Shown: positions 41,085 to 48,823 of the stretch, piece by piece
Position numbering within the stretch: the first letter of the stretch is position 1
How the letters are laid out: every line of letters begins with the position of its first letter
Assembly: GCA_049282265.1 (NCBI GenBank)
Contig: JBAPTR010000320.1
Location: 1-52,637, forward strand
DNA length: 52,637 bases
Source: CAYUCJ01 sp049282265
GTDB taxonomy: Bacteria; Desulfobacterota; DSM-4660; Desulfatiglandales; Desulfatiglandaceae
Direction: 5' to 3'
Position numbers and translations under genes: made by a program
The notes under the pieces: model-generated
Told to the model about the DNA's origin: nothing
Database searches by the model: none
Seen by the model: only the letters and a program-made list of their open reading frames with translations

Positions 41085-41131
41085 ATTTTTTCTTTTGACG
41101 GGCTGCTCATCCGAGTGGCCCGTTTCTTTTC
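41054..41131 (+). repeat. tandem duplication, unit 2: tRNA-Glu 3' end plus terminator
   Basis: Second copy of the unit at 40940-41016, with its terminator stem at 41097-41121. Its antisense strand encodes the last ~22 residues of the trmO-type gene. Confidence 0.85.
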
Positions 41132-41576
41132 CAGTTTTTCTTGCCTCTTCCAGCCATCCAATCCGCACCTCGGTTTCTGCTTCGAGATCTCGAAAGTATG
41201 GCTTGATGTCAAGAACCGGTGTTCCATCAAGGATGTCCAGGTCCATGATCGACAGCTCGTTTTCGTGAATGTCCAAAAGGCGAACGACCGAAAGACCAAT
41301 AGGATTCGGGCGCCTCGGTGATCGCGTGGCGAAGAGTCCCCGGAGTTGGGTATCGAGGGGCGGAACGATCTTCAGACGATACCCTTTAGATCTATGAAAA
41401 TGACACAATAGAATGATGTGAGAGAAACCTTCCAGGTCATCCAGCCCTTGGGCAAAATCTGGAAACACTTCAACAGTTCCCGACACACCCTTCCCTCGTG
41501 AGGGTTGAAATGGGATTTTGTCGCCTTCTTTGAAAGGGCTGTGAACAATGCCTATGGGTTGATACTCAATCTTCAT
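41064..41576 (-). CDS. trmO: TsaA/TrmO-like tRNA methyltransferase
   Basis: 170 residues from ATG 41576 with GAGAGGCGTGGAA upstream. The family barrel is clear: IGIVHSPFKEGDKIPFQPSR near the N-terminus, DLEGFSHIILLCHFHRSKGY in the middle and the SAM-site ATRSPRRPNPIGLSVVRL (about 94-111). TrmO methylates t6A37 of tRNA-Thr in E. coli. The family part ends near IGWLEEARK; the last ~22 residues (KETGHSDEQPVKRKNGVPSG) are read through the antisense of the duplicated terminator and tRNA-Glu 3' end, so the original stop seems to have been replaced. Confidence 0.88.
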   Translation of the reverse strand: MKIEYQPIGIVHSPFKEGDKIPFQPSRGKGVSGTVEVFPDFAQGLDDLEGFSHIILLCHFHRSKGYRLKIVPPLDTQLRGLFATRSPRRPNPIGLSVVRLLDIHENELSIMDLDILDGTPVLDIKPYFRDLEAETEVRIGWLEEARKTGKETGHSDEQPVKRKNGVPSGI

Positions 41577-41599
41577 TTCCACGCCTCTCTTCTTGATGA

Positions 41600-41741
41600 C
41601 TTCCAATAAAGTCGCGACCTGCTTCAGCAGGCCATTTTATCTGCTGCAGCCAGGAGGAGGGCCTGAGAGTCTTTTTCAGGTTCTCCTCCACTTCGGTCCT
41701 CATAGTCTGCCGTTTGCGGCATAAACCAGCTTCTAACGAAG
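41600..41741 (-). repeat. dispersed palindromic element, internally deleted copy
   Basis: Starts with CTTCCAATAAAGTCG like the left end of the full copies, keeps the left arm GAGAGTCTTTTTCAG, then jumps directly to the right flank (TTCTCCTCCACTTCGGTCC, CATAGTCTGCCGTTTGCGGC, ATAAACCAGCTTCTAACGAAG). About 150 bases of the interior are missing. It lies 34 bases upstream of full copy 3, in the same orientation, and just before trmO. Confidence 0.7.
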
Positions 41742-42016
41742 TTACCTTGTTCTACGAACCAATGGAAACGGATCTGAGAATCTTTTTCATGTGCTTTCTC
41801 ATGGTGCACCTGGCACAGAACTCCGACATGGACGGCTATTTGGGGTTCACTCCTATCAAATCCTACGCGCTTCTATGGAGTAACTCTGAACCCCAAATCG
41901 GCGTTCATCTCCTCCGGAGTGCTTAGAAAGCATTTGAAAAAGATTGTCAGGTGCGGCTCCTCTTCGTAGCTCATAGGCTGCCGCCTGCGGCATAAACCAG
42001 CTTCCAACGAAATCAT
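41741..42016 (-). repeat. dispersed palindromic element, copy 3
   Basis: Core 41775-41949 (175 bases) with arms 41775-41799 and 41925-41949; inner pair around CTATTTGGGGTTCA/TGAACCCCAAATC. The right flank is GCTCATAGGCTGCCGCCTGC and CGGCATAAACCAGCTTCCAA. It fills the gap between the FAD oxidoreductase and trmO. Arms are more diverged than in copies 1 and 2 but compensating changes keep them mostly pairable. Confidence 0.8.
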
Positions 42017-42029
42017 CCACTTTTATGGA

Positions 42030-43562
42030 TCAGGGACTGAGATAGGCTGCAGCCTTGCCCCCCGCCTGAATACCCGAAGCGATACAGGGGCTGATTCCAC
42101 CGGCTGTTGTGCCGGCCCCCACAAGGAAGAGCCCTTCGAGGCCTGACGTAAAGCTGCTGAATCGACCGGGCCCCATCTGGTCAGGCGTCTGCTCCGGTCC
42201 GTAACATCCTCCCCGGACCGCGCTGACCCAGAATTCATTGGAAAGAGGCGTGGCAAACTCAACATGGTCCAGATGTTCCGAGAGCCCTGGGATGTGCCTT
42301 TCCGCGGCCTCTATGAGGCGCTCGCCGATCTTGTTCTTGAAATTGTCGTAATCTTCGCCCCGTTTCATGGAAGGCCTGTGGGCCCATTTTTCAAAACTCT
42401 CATAGTCGACCATCGTGATGAGCTCGACAGTGTGGCGACCTTGAGGGGCATGGCCGCCTTCGGGATCCTTTACTGATGGGCTTGTTATGAGGAACCCGGG
42501 CACATTTTCCTGAAGGTGTAAACCCTTTCCCGTTTCGTACAACCTGTTCATATCAATGTCATTGTAGTGATGAATATTGGCGTCCGTTATTCCGAGAGAA
42601 GGAAGATCCAAGTCGGTGCCAATGAACGCGTAGAAAGCACCAAGAGACGGCCGCAAGTGAGTGACCTTTTCCATGGTCTTGGGAGGCATCACTTCAGGAT
42701 TCACCAATTGTCCTAGGGTAAGGACCGGATCAACATTGCTTATGACGACTTGCGCGGTATATTGCTCTCCAGGTTCCGTCTCTACAAGGAACTCCTGCCC
42801 TTTTTTGTCAATTCTGACCACACGTGCCCTTTTCCTGGTCTGAGCGCCATGCTTTTTCAAGGGATTCAGGAAAGCATCCCGAAACGCACCACTTCCCCCC
42901 TTCGGATAGTAAGCACCTTTGAGGTAACTGTCTAGCACGGCCAGAGCAATGATAGCTGAGGCCCTTGCCGGAGGCAGGCCGTAAGTGCCGGAATGGGCGG
43001 CCAGAACGGCTTGCAGACGTTTGTCTTTTGTTACATTATCCAGTAGGTCCTGGTAGGTGGCCCGGCCATACTTCAGCATCACAGGGTGTCTCATCAGAAA
43101 ACCGAGCATCCCGAGAGTTCCTCCCTTTCCGGAGGTGGAAGCACTCATGGCCTTGAGCATCTTGTCAAGCACATCGAAATACTTGTTTACTCCGGCCTCC
43201 TCCCTGGGGAACTCTTTTACGAGCCTCTCCTTGTAACGTTCCTTACCTTTGCACAGGGCGAATTCGAAGTCGGGGAAGATATAACGGTCAAAGCCGTCCG
43301 GGTCAAGTTCCACAAAATTCAGGCTGTCAGCAATACCCAGCTTGTCCAGCAGACGCCAGAAGTACTCTCCCTTGCCAAGCTGGCCCAGGTAGTGCAGCCC
43401 TGTGTCGAACGTATACGCTCCCCGACGGAAAGGGTTCAGATACCCACCAAAGGCAGGCATCGCCTCAAGAAGGAGAACAGAGATGCCCTGCTTGGCAAGA
43501 GTGAGGGCTGCTGAAAGCCCGCCTGCACCACTGCCTATGACTATGGTCTGATAATCGGCCAT
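42030..43562 (-). CDS. FAD-dependent oxidoreductase, phytoene-desaturase / retinol-saturase-like
   Basis: 510 residues. N-terminal dinucleotide fold VIGSGAGGLSAALTLAKQG with the acidic end VLLLE (8-33), followed by GGYLNPFRRGAYTFDTGLHY. C-terminal FAD motif LFLVGAGTTAGGISPCIASG (about 480-500). This is the CrtI-type family that includes carotenoid desaturases, isomerases and retinol saturase. No other carotenoid gene is nearby, so the substrate is open. The upstream region has an 8-bp inverted repeat (ATTGGATT/AATCCAAT at 43583-43590 and 43612-43619) that could be an operator or leader hairpin. Downstream lies repeat copy 3. Confidence 0.87.
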   Translation of the reverse strand: MADYQTIVIGSGAGGLSAALTLAKQGISVLLLEAMPAFGGYLNPFRRGAYTFDTGLHYLGQLGKGEYFWRLLDKLGIADSLNFVELDPDGFDRYIFPDFEFALCKGKERYKERLVKEFPREEAGVNKYFDVLDKMLKAMSASTSGKGGTLGMLGFLMRHPVMLKYGRATYQDLLDNVTKDKRLQAVLAAHSGTYGLPPARASAIIALAVLDSYLKGAYYPKGGSGAFRDAFLNPLKKHGAQTRKRARVVRIDKKGQEFLVETEPGEQYTAQVVISNVDPVLTLGQLVNPEVMPPKTMEKVTHLRPSLGAFYAFIGTDLDLPSLGITDANIHHYNDIDMNRLYETGKGLHLQENVPGFLITSPSVKDPEGGHAPQGRHTVELITMVDYESFEKWAHRPSMKRGEDYDNFKNKIGERLIEAAERHIPGLSEHLDHVEFATPLSNEFWVSAVRGGCYGPEQTPDQMGPGRFSSFTSGLEGLFLVGAGTTAGGISPCIASGIQAGGKAAAYLSP

Positions 43563-43930
43563 ATTTCTCCTTTCCTGGCTTGATTGGATTTTTTTTTAGT
43601 TCCTGCAGTGCAATCCAATTGCGCCCTTACGTAAACAATCCCGCTACGAAGGCCCGTGAGATACGCAGGTCAACATTAAAGAAAGCGCAACTACTGAGAT
43701 AATGAAAGTGTAAAAAGATCTTCAAGTCAAGCAAAATAGAGGGCGATGCGAGGTATCTTGGTCAAATCCAGTCGTTGGAAGATCAACGAGGCTCTATTTG
43801 TGCAATGGTTTCGTGTGGAATCCGTCCCGTAATGAAAAAAATCAGATAGGGCGAGCCAGTATTCCCAAAAAAACATCACATGGAGCCGGCCGCCCCAACT
43901 TTTCATGCTGGTTTGTTACTGATAACTTGA
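43563..43930. other. 368-base spacer
   Basis: No gene seen. It holds the ATTGGATT/AATCCAAT inverted repeat next to the FAD oxidoreductase start and no clear terminator or long repeat. Confidence 0.5.
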
Positions 43931-44806
43931 TCAATAAGTCACAGCCGCTTGGTACAATGGCAATAGCCGTGTAAACAATTGGGCGATATCCGAGACGATA
44001 TCAACTCCGCATGCCACGGCGTCGCGTTTATCGATGGTGGCGGCAACTTGCAAATCGAAGGGCACTGTTTCCGACGTCTCATTGATGTAGGTTGTCAGTG
44101 CTTCTTTATCCGGTTGTCGCGCGCTCTCATCAGTGTGCCAGCCGTCATCCGAAGCCAGTAGGGTGCCTGAAGAGGGGCTTCTGACGTTGCAGATGGTCAA
44201 ATTGTCCTTGACGGCTATCGTGTGGAGCATCTGCGCGTTTTCTTCCTGGCTCAGCCATCCGGTAAAAGCCTTCCAGTCCCTCGACCCTTCCCCTCCGTTT
44301 TCGGGGCGTGCCACGTGGAAACCATAATAAAGGGCCTGTGGGTCAACTCTGACAAAAAACCTGGCCCGACAGTCGGTTGCCGCATCACCATGGTGTTTGA
44401 TGTCCTGAACATGCATTTCAGGTTTGGCGCCGAAAGCCCAGGAATTGAACTTAAACCGGGTGGTCTCGATTTTTTGAGCTATTGCCGCACCCAACTGGTT
44501 GCGAGAGCGCCACGTCGTTCCGGAGGCACTCCTCTTGAAGTCCGTCGGGACAAAACCGGAAAACACGGTTTTTTTCCGGGTCGATGCAGGCTTACAGGAA
44601 GATTTCCCTGCAGTCGATTGTTCATTTTTTTCCCGTTCCCTCCGCGCCGCAATGCGATGCTGCAGTTCAATGGTTGTCAGGATCTCTTCGCCGTTTCCCC
44701 AACGGATAACCATCTCGTCCTTATGGATGGAAATAACCTTGAAGACACCTTTCTCATTTTCGTATTTTTCATCAACGTTAAATTCAATTTCTGGCAACTG
44801 CTCCAT
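43931..44806 (-). CDS. hypothetical protein, two-part architecture
   Basis: 291 residues from ATG 44806, which has CAGGAGG upstream; the 15 extra upstream codons overlap this site. Residues 1-55 look like a small beta barrel (YENEKGVFKVISIHKDEMVIRW GNGEE pattern), followed by a basic, low-complexity linker (60-105). The second part (about 107-291) contains RSRNQLGAAIAQ, KPEMHVQDIKHHGDA, YYGFHVARPE and ends ISDIAQLFTRLLPLYQAA-like. The final LLPLYQA recalls the end of MrcB-N/DUF3578-type domains in restriction proteins, but this is only a visual likeness. No family is assigned; flanked by long spacers. Confidence 0.7.
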   Translation of the reverse strand: MEQLPEIEFNVDEKYENEKGVFKVISIHKDEMVIRWGNGEEILTTIELQHRIAARREREKNEQSTAGKSSCKPASTRKKTVFSGFVPTDFKRSASGTTWRSRNQLGAAIAQKIETTRFKFNSWAFGAKPEMHVQDIKHHGDAATDCRARFFVRVDPQALYYGFHVARPENGGEGSRDWKAFTGWLSQEENAQMLHTIAVKDNLTICNVRSPSSGTLLASDDGWHTDESARQPDKEALTTYINETSETVPFDLQVAATIDKRDAVACGVDIVSDIAQLFTRLLPLYQAAVTY

Positions 44807-44822
44807 GGGACCTCCTGTCTGA

Positions 44823-44851
44823 ATTATATTATCAAATTGTTCGTACCCCAA
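44823..44851 (-). promoter_or_regulatory. candidate promoter for the hypothetical at 43931
   Basis: Perfect -10 TATAAT (minus strand, 44823-44828), 17 bases from TTGGGG (44846-44851). The mRNA would start almost at the ribosome site, giving a very short leader. Confidence 0.4.
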
Positions 44852-45519
44852 TATGCAAAACTAAACACCTCAAAGAAGCCATTGGTCAGGACCTTCTTTC
44901 CCAGGATATGAAGATGAGGCTCCAAGATAAGAGCATAACGAAAGGGTAAAGAGTCTATAAGAGAGGAAAAAGAATACCGCGGGAGAAAACCGCCATTTGT
45001 AGCCTCAAACTATAATAAAACCACTCTTTTGGCAATGATATTTCAAACTCCCATATAGCCGCCATGTCCCATCGGGACCATGGTTAAGGCATTTTGAACG
45101 GTTTCTTCATAGGAAGACCCTTTCCTGGGGTTAGAAATCCCTAACTTTCTGCTGAAACTTGATAGACTGATTAAATGGGATAGTTTCCTACAATATTATC
45201 GTCAAGTGTCTATTCTTATCATTCAATGATATTATCTTAGTCTATATATCATAACTATAGATTATTTTAATTTAATAATAAATATAAGTCAAGCTTATAA
45301 TTTTATTATTCAAGGGCGTCCAGGTCTCCGAAAAATATTATTTCCTGCTTCCCGCTGACCTTCAACAGTAGGTTTTTTTCGAATCGCTGTCTTGCAAAAC
45401 ACTAATAGTTATGCGATGGTAAAACACCTCGGCAAGAAATCAAAACCCGTGCGGTTCCCCTAAAATATCATTTCCGGTTAACCACGATTTGGAATCATTT
45501 TAGGCCAAGGAGTTTTTTT
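44852..45519. other. 668-base AT-rich spacer before the KamA-like gene
   Basis: No gene seen on either strand. 45190-45315 is markedly AT-rich, made of ATTATT/AATAAT words, unlike the flanking DNA. A small inverted repeat GTCCC-ATC-GGGAC lies near 45067-45080. It must hold the promoter of the downstream gene, but no single match stands out. Confidence 0.5.
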
Positions 45520-47322
45520 GTGTCAAAAGAGACTATCAAGAAGAAATTGATCAAAATTATAGATCATGCCCCTGAGCTAAAACCCATTTTTCTATCGGCC
45601 GAATCACTGCATACCAAGCGTATAAAAATCAGAAACTATTTGTCGCGAATGTTAGTGGCGACCTTTGACGACAACCCGAAGATCCCTCCGTTGGAATGGG
45701 TGCTGACCCGGGATGCCAGTAATGTCTGTCGCAGAATTCTGTCCAAACGAAGCGAGCGTCTGGCCGGCTTCAGCCTGTTGAAATATGTCGACACGTTATT
45801 GAATGGGGGCACTCAACCCGAACACTTGCCAAAACCGAGTCCGGGTTTTTTCGCCGAGTTCGAACATTTAATCAAGGGGATCAGCGGCCAAACCGGCATT
45901 TACACCATCAAATCACCGGTGTTTGTGAAGTATCAGGGCCAGAAAGCCGCCCGGGTCCGCTCTGACGACCTCTCCCGCATGGCCAGATCGACCTACCGGT
46001 TTCTCGATCGTTATCCCAGCGGAATGGATCGCGATGTGATACGCAAGAGAAGTCTCAATAAAGCCCGGATTCTGAAATTCTTTGGCGCAACCGAACTGGA
46101 ATGGGAACGATGGAAATGGCATACCGGAAATATCATCCGGGACGCCGACACATTAAAAGCGCTCATCAAACTGACCCCCGAGGAATACCAGGCCGTCAAA
46201 CTGGCCCGCCGCTATAAAATTCCCTTTGGGATCACCCCCTATTATTTGTCGCTGATGGATTACCGGCCCGCGGGGGGCTCCGATGCCGCCGTGCGTGCCC
46301 AGGTGATTCCCTCTCTCAATTATGTTAATAAACTGAACGCGATGCGAAAAAGTTCGGAGCCTTCCATCGACTTCATGCTCGAACGGGACACCTCACCCAT
46401 TGAGGGAATTACCCGGCGCTACCCCATGATCGTGATTCTAAAACCGATCATGACCTGTCCCCAGATCTGCGTATACTGTCAACGGAACTGGGAAATCGAA
46501 GACGTGTATTCCGCCAGCGCAATGCTGCCCAAGGACAAGCTGGACAGAGCCATCCGCTGGATCGCCGACACCCCTGAAATCAACGAGGTTCTGATAACCG
46601 GCGGCGATCCCTTGCTTTTATCCAACGCCCGGCTTGAGAATTTACTTTTCAAACTGTCCCGCATCAAGCATGTGGAAAGGATCCGGATCGGAACCCGCAT
46701 GCCGGTGACCCTCCCTCAGAGGGTGACGGATTCACTGGTCCGGGATATCAATCATTTCCAAAATCCCGGCAAACGCGAAATTATCATCGTGACCCATTTT
46801 GAACACCCCTATGAGGTAACCCCCCAAGCCATGGAAGCGATCCAGAAATTCCGGCGCTTCGGCATGGAGGTCAACAATCAGCTGGTATATACTTTTTACA
46901 ATTCCAGAAAATTCGAGGCGGCCGCACTCCGGCTAAAACTGCGTTTGATCGGGGTAACACCTTACTATACCTTCAACACCAAGGGAAAAGAGGAAACAGA
47001 CGATTACCGGGTCCCCATCGCCCGACTGCTGCAGGAACAGCAAGAAGAAGCCCGCCTGCTGCCCGGGACCGTCCGTACCGACGAAATCGTATTTAACGTC
47101 CCAAAACTGGGCAAGAACTACCTGCGCGCCTCCCAGCACCACGATATCATCGCCATATTACCGGACGGCCGCCGGGTTTATGAATTCCATCCCTGGGAAA
47201 AGAAATTGTCGTTGGTGGATACTTACATCTATACAGATGTATCAATTTATGATTATCTTAAGCGATTAAAGCAGAGCGGCGAGAATCCGTCACATTATAA
47301 AACGATCTGGTACTATTACTAG
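45520..47322 (+). CDS. KamA family radical SAM protein (lysine 2,3-aminomutase-like)
   Basis: 600 residues from GTG 45520 with AAGGAG seven bases upstream. The radical SAM cluster is C313-x3-C317-x2-C320 (MTCPQICVYCQRNW), with GGDPL at 361-365 and RIGTRMPVTLPQRV at 389-402, as in lysine 2,3-aminomutase. In the C-terminal part the glycine-rich PLP-lysine motif of the classical enzymes is replaced by VPKLGKNY; SQHHD is kept nearby. The N-terminal ~300 residues are a long extension, about 180-200 residues more than the 416-residue Clostridium enzyme. Reaction and substrate are unknown. It stands alone between AT-rich spacers. Confidence 0.87.
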   Translation: MSKETIKKKLIKIIDHAPELKPIFLSAESLHTKRIKIRNYLSRMLVATFDDNPKIPPLEWVLTRDASNVCRRILSKRSERLAGFSLLKYVDTLLNGGTQPEHLPKPSPGFFAEFEHLIKGISGQTGIYTIKSPVFVKYQGQKAARVRSDDLSRMARSTYRFLDRYPSGMDRDVIRKRSLNKARILKFFGATELEWERWKWHTGNIIRDADTLKALIKLTPEEYQAVKLARRYKIPFGITPYYLSLMDYRPAGGSDAAVRAQVIPSLNYVNKLNAMRKSSEPSIDFMLERDTSPIEGITRRYPMIVILKPIMTCPQICVYCQRNWEIEDVYSASAMLPKDKLDRAIRWIADTPEINEVLITGGDPLLLSNARLENLLFKLSRIKHVERIRIGTRMPVTLPQRVTDSLVRDINHFQNPGKREIIIVTHFEHPYEVTPQAMEAIQKFRRFGMEVNNQLVYTFYNSRKFEAAALRLKLRLIGVTPYYTFNTKGKEETDDYRVPIARLLQEQQEEARLLPGTVRTDEIVFNVPKLGKNYLRASQHHDIIAILPDGRRVYEFHPWEKKLSLVDTYIYTDVSIYDYLKRLKQSGENPSHYKTIWYYY

Positions 47323-47449
47323 AAGCCATCTCAGAACTGTATCAAACAACCCTCCTTTCAGTATCTTTTCGGTAATATACCAGCTGGGGCATTTTGTCCG
47401 GCAAGGCCCCATATCTCTTCAATATGTTGTCTTGGTGCGACCCCATTCA

Positions 47450-48013
47450 CTATTTTTGCTCTGCAGGACCAAAGGAGCGGGTGAAAAGATCGCGGAGGGC
47501 CTGCCGGCCGTCATCGGAGAGGTTGCGGGTTCCGGTGCCGGCGAACGTATCTGAAGTAATCACCGGTGTGTCCTCAACCCATTGGTTGTTCTCCCAGGAA
47601 AACCACCCCTTTCGCTCCTGATCATAGACGCAGAGCGGACGGTTAAATAGTTTTGCCAACTCGACCCCCCAGCCGGTCCCCCCCTTGACGGTATTGTCCG
47701 CCTGTATCCAGCCGACCGCAATGACATGGTAACCGTTATTCACCATGTGAAAAATGGACTGGATGACCTTTCGGATCTTGTCCGTCCGGGAGTAAGTGCG
47801 TTTCATCCGCTTGGACACAATTTCCATGCTCACATCGCCTTTACGAAGCTCTTCCGGGCTCAGTACCCGGACGCCCTGGGTGCGCTCGGCATTGTGGCCT
47901 TCAAATGATATATTCACCTCTTTCATGTGCCAGGCCTCGGCAAGTTTGCCGAATTCCGCCTCAGCACCCTTGTGGCCACCGCTGTAAAGTGTGATTTTTG
48001 AAATGTCTTTCAT
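47450..48013 (-). CDS. SLOG/LOG-like Rossmann protein
   Basis: 187 residues. Nucleotide-fold marks: LYSGGHKGAEAEFGKLAE near the N-terminus (GGxxGAE in place of GGxxGAD), VIAVGWIQADNTVKGGTGWG (about 96-115) and a late FAGTGTRNLSDDGRQAL. This resembles the SLOG superfamily (LOG, DprA, YpsA, molybdenum-carrier-like), whose members bind nucleotide ligands or act in phage defence. The exact family is not settled. AGGAGGAAA precedes the ATG. Neighbours give no clear role. Confidence 0.65.
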   Translation of the reverse strand: MKDISKITLYSGGHKGAEAEFGKLAEAWHMKEVNISFEGHNAERTQGVRVLSPEELRKGDVSMEIVSKRMKRTYSRTDKIRKVIQSIFHMVNNGYHVIAVGWIQADNTVKGGTGWGVELAKLFNRPLCVYDQERKGWFSWENNQWVEDTPVITSDTFAGTGTRNLSDDGRQALRDLFTRSFGPAEQK

Positions 48014-48558
48014 TTTTTCCTCCTGACTTTCTTAAGGTGTTGTGCGGTTATGCAAAAAAAACACCCCGCCGCGGTTCGGCAGAGTGACCGGTTAAAGTAA
48101 CTCAGCTTTTCGGCATTACAACCCTCGCCGTCATATTTTCTCTAAACAAACCTATCCTGAATTTTTTGGGCCAGCGGCCATCATATTCTTGGCCGCTTGC
48201 TAATCGCTTGTGACGACGTGTTTGAGCGGCTAATCATCCGGGCTCATTTCAGAGCAGGTTTCTGAACAAGCGGCCTTTTCAGCTTCCGTTTACCCACCAG
48301 CTGGGGAACCCATCAGTTCAAAAGGCAGATCAACGGGATGCAAAAGACAAGCCTTGGGGCAGTCATCGTGCAGCCTACGCACAGGATGGTGAAGGGTGTT
48401 CCCGGCAGATGTTCGGCGACCCTCTTGGCAATCGGTCTTACATCCTTTGATAAATATACCATTTTTGCCATTCAAGCAACAAGCAAAACGAGCGATTCAC
48501 GGTTCAAACGCACTGATTGTCATCTCGAATTTGTTCAAGATGGTTTTGTTCACACCTA

Positions 48559-48585
48559 ATTGAACCAGATGCTGGTTGGTTCAAT
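48559..48585 (+). promoter_or_regulatory. inverted repeat upstream of glnK, possible enhancer site
   Basis: ATTGAACCA and TGGTTCAAT, perfect 9-bp arms with a 9-base spacer, about 155 bases upstream of the sigma-54 site. Position and symmetry suit an activator such as NtrC, but arm spacing differs from the E. coli NtrC consensus. Confidence 0.45.
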
Positions 48586-48737
48586 ATTCCATTTCGGATG
48601 ATTTTTAATGACAATTTTGTTGTTATAAAGCCTATCAATGACAAAACTGTAGAGATGACAATTTGCATACTAACACTTTTTTTTGAAATAATAAATAATA
48701 TCAGATAGTAACACGCATGTTTCCCATGTTGTTTCTT

Positions 48738-48754
48738 TTGGACTGATATTTGCT
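48738..48754 (+). promoter_or_regulatory. sigma-54 promoter of glnK-amtB
   Basis: TTGGACTGATATTTGCTT has GG (-24) and GC (-12) exactly ten bases apart, with TTGG and TTGCT on either side as in the RpoN consensus. It lies 70 bases before the glnK ATG. Confidence 0.75.
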
Positions 48755-48823
48755 TTGTTATCGAAACAAGTCCCGGGCAAGAATGCACTCTTTAAATTTG
48801 AAAAGGGAGGTTAGAGAAAACTC

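Larger units (their letters stand above)
48014..48823. other. 810-base spacer before glnK
   Basis: No convincing gene. A 61-codon open frame on the minus strand (48290-48475) has no ribosome site and no known match. 48173-48197 has AGCGGCC/GGCCGCT, an inverted repeat. 48590-48720 is AT-rich. The distal part carries the control region of glnK-amtB. Confidence 0.5.

Noticed and set aside
40940..41131. Reading the tRNA-Glu duplication as attL/attR of an integrated element
   Set aside because: Only about 40 bases separate the repeat units and no integrase or cargo lies between; a local tandem duplication explains it better.
41600..42016. Integron attC sites
   Set aside because: The palindromes have conserved arms and centres between copies, lack matching core-site ends, and no gene cassettes or integrase are seen.
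48290..48475. 61-codon minus frame in the spacer before glnK
   Set aside because: Two CxxC-like pairs looked interesting, but there is no ribosome site, no known motif and the frame is short.
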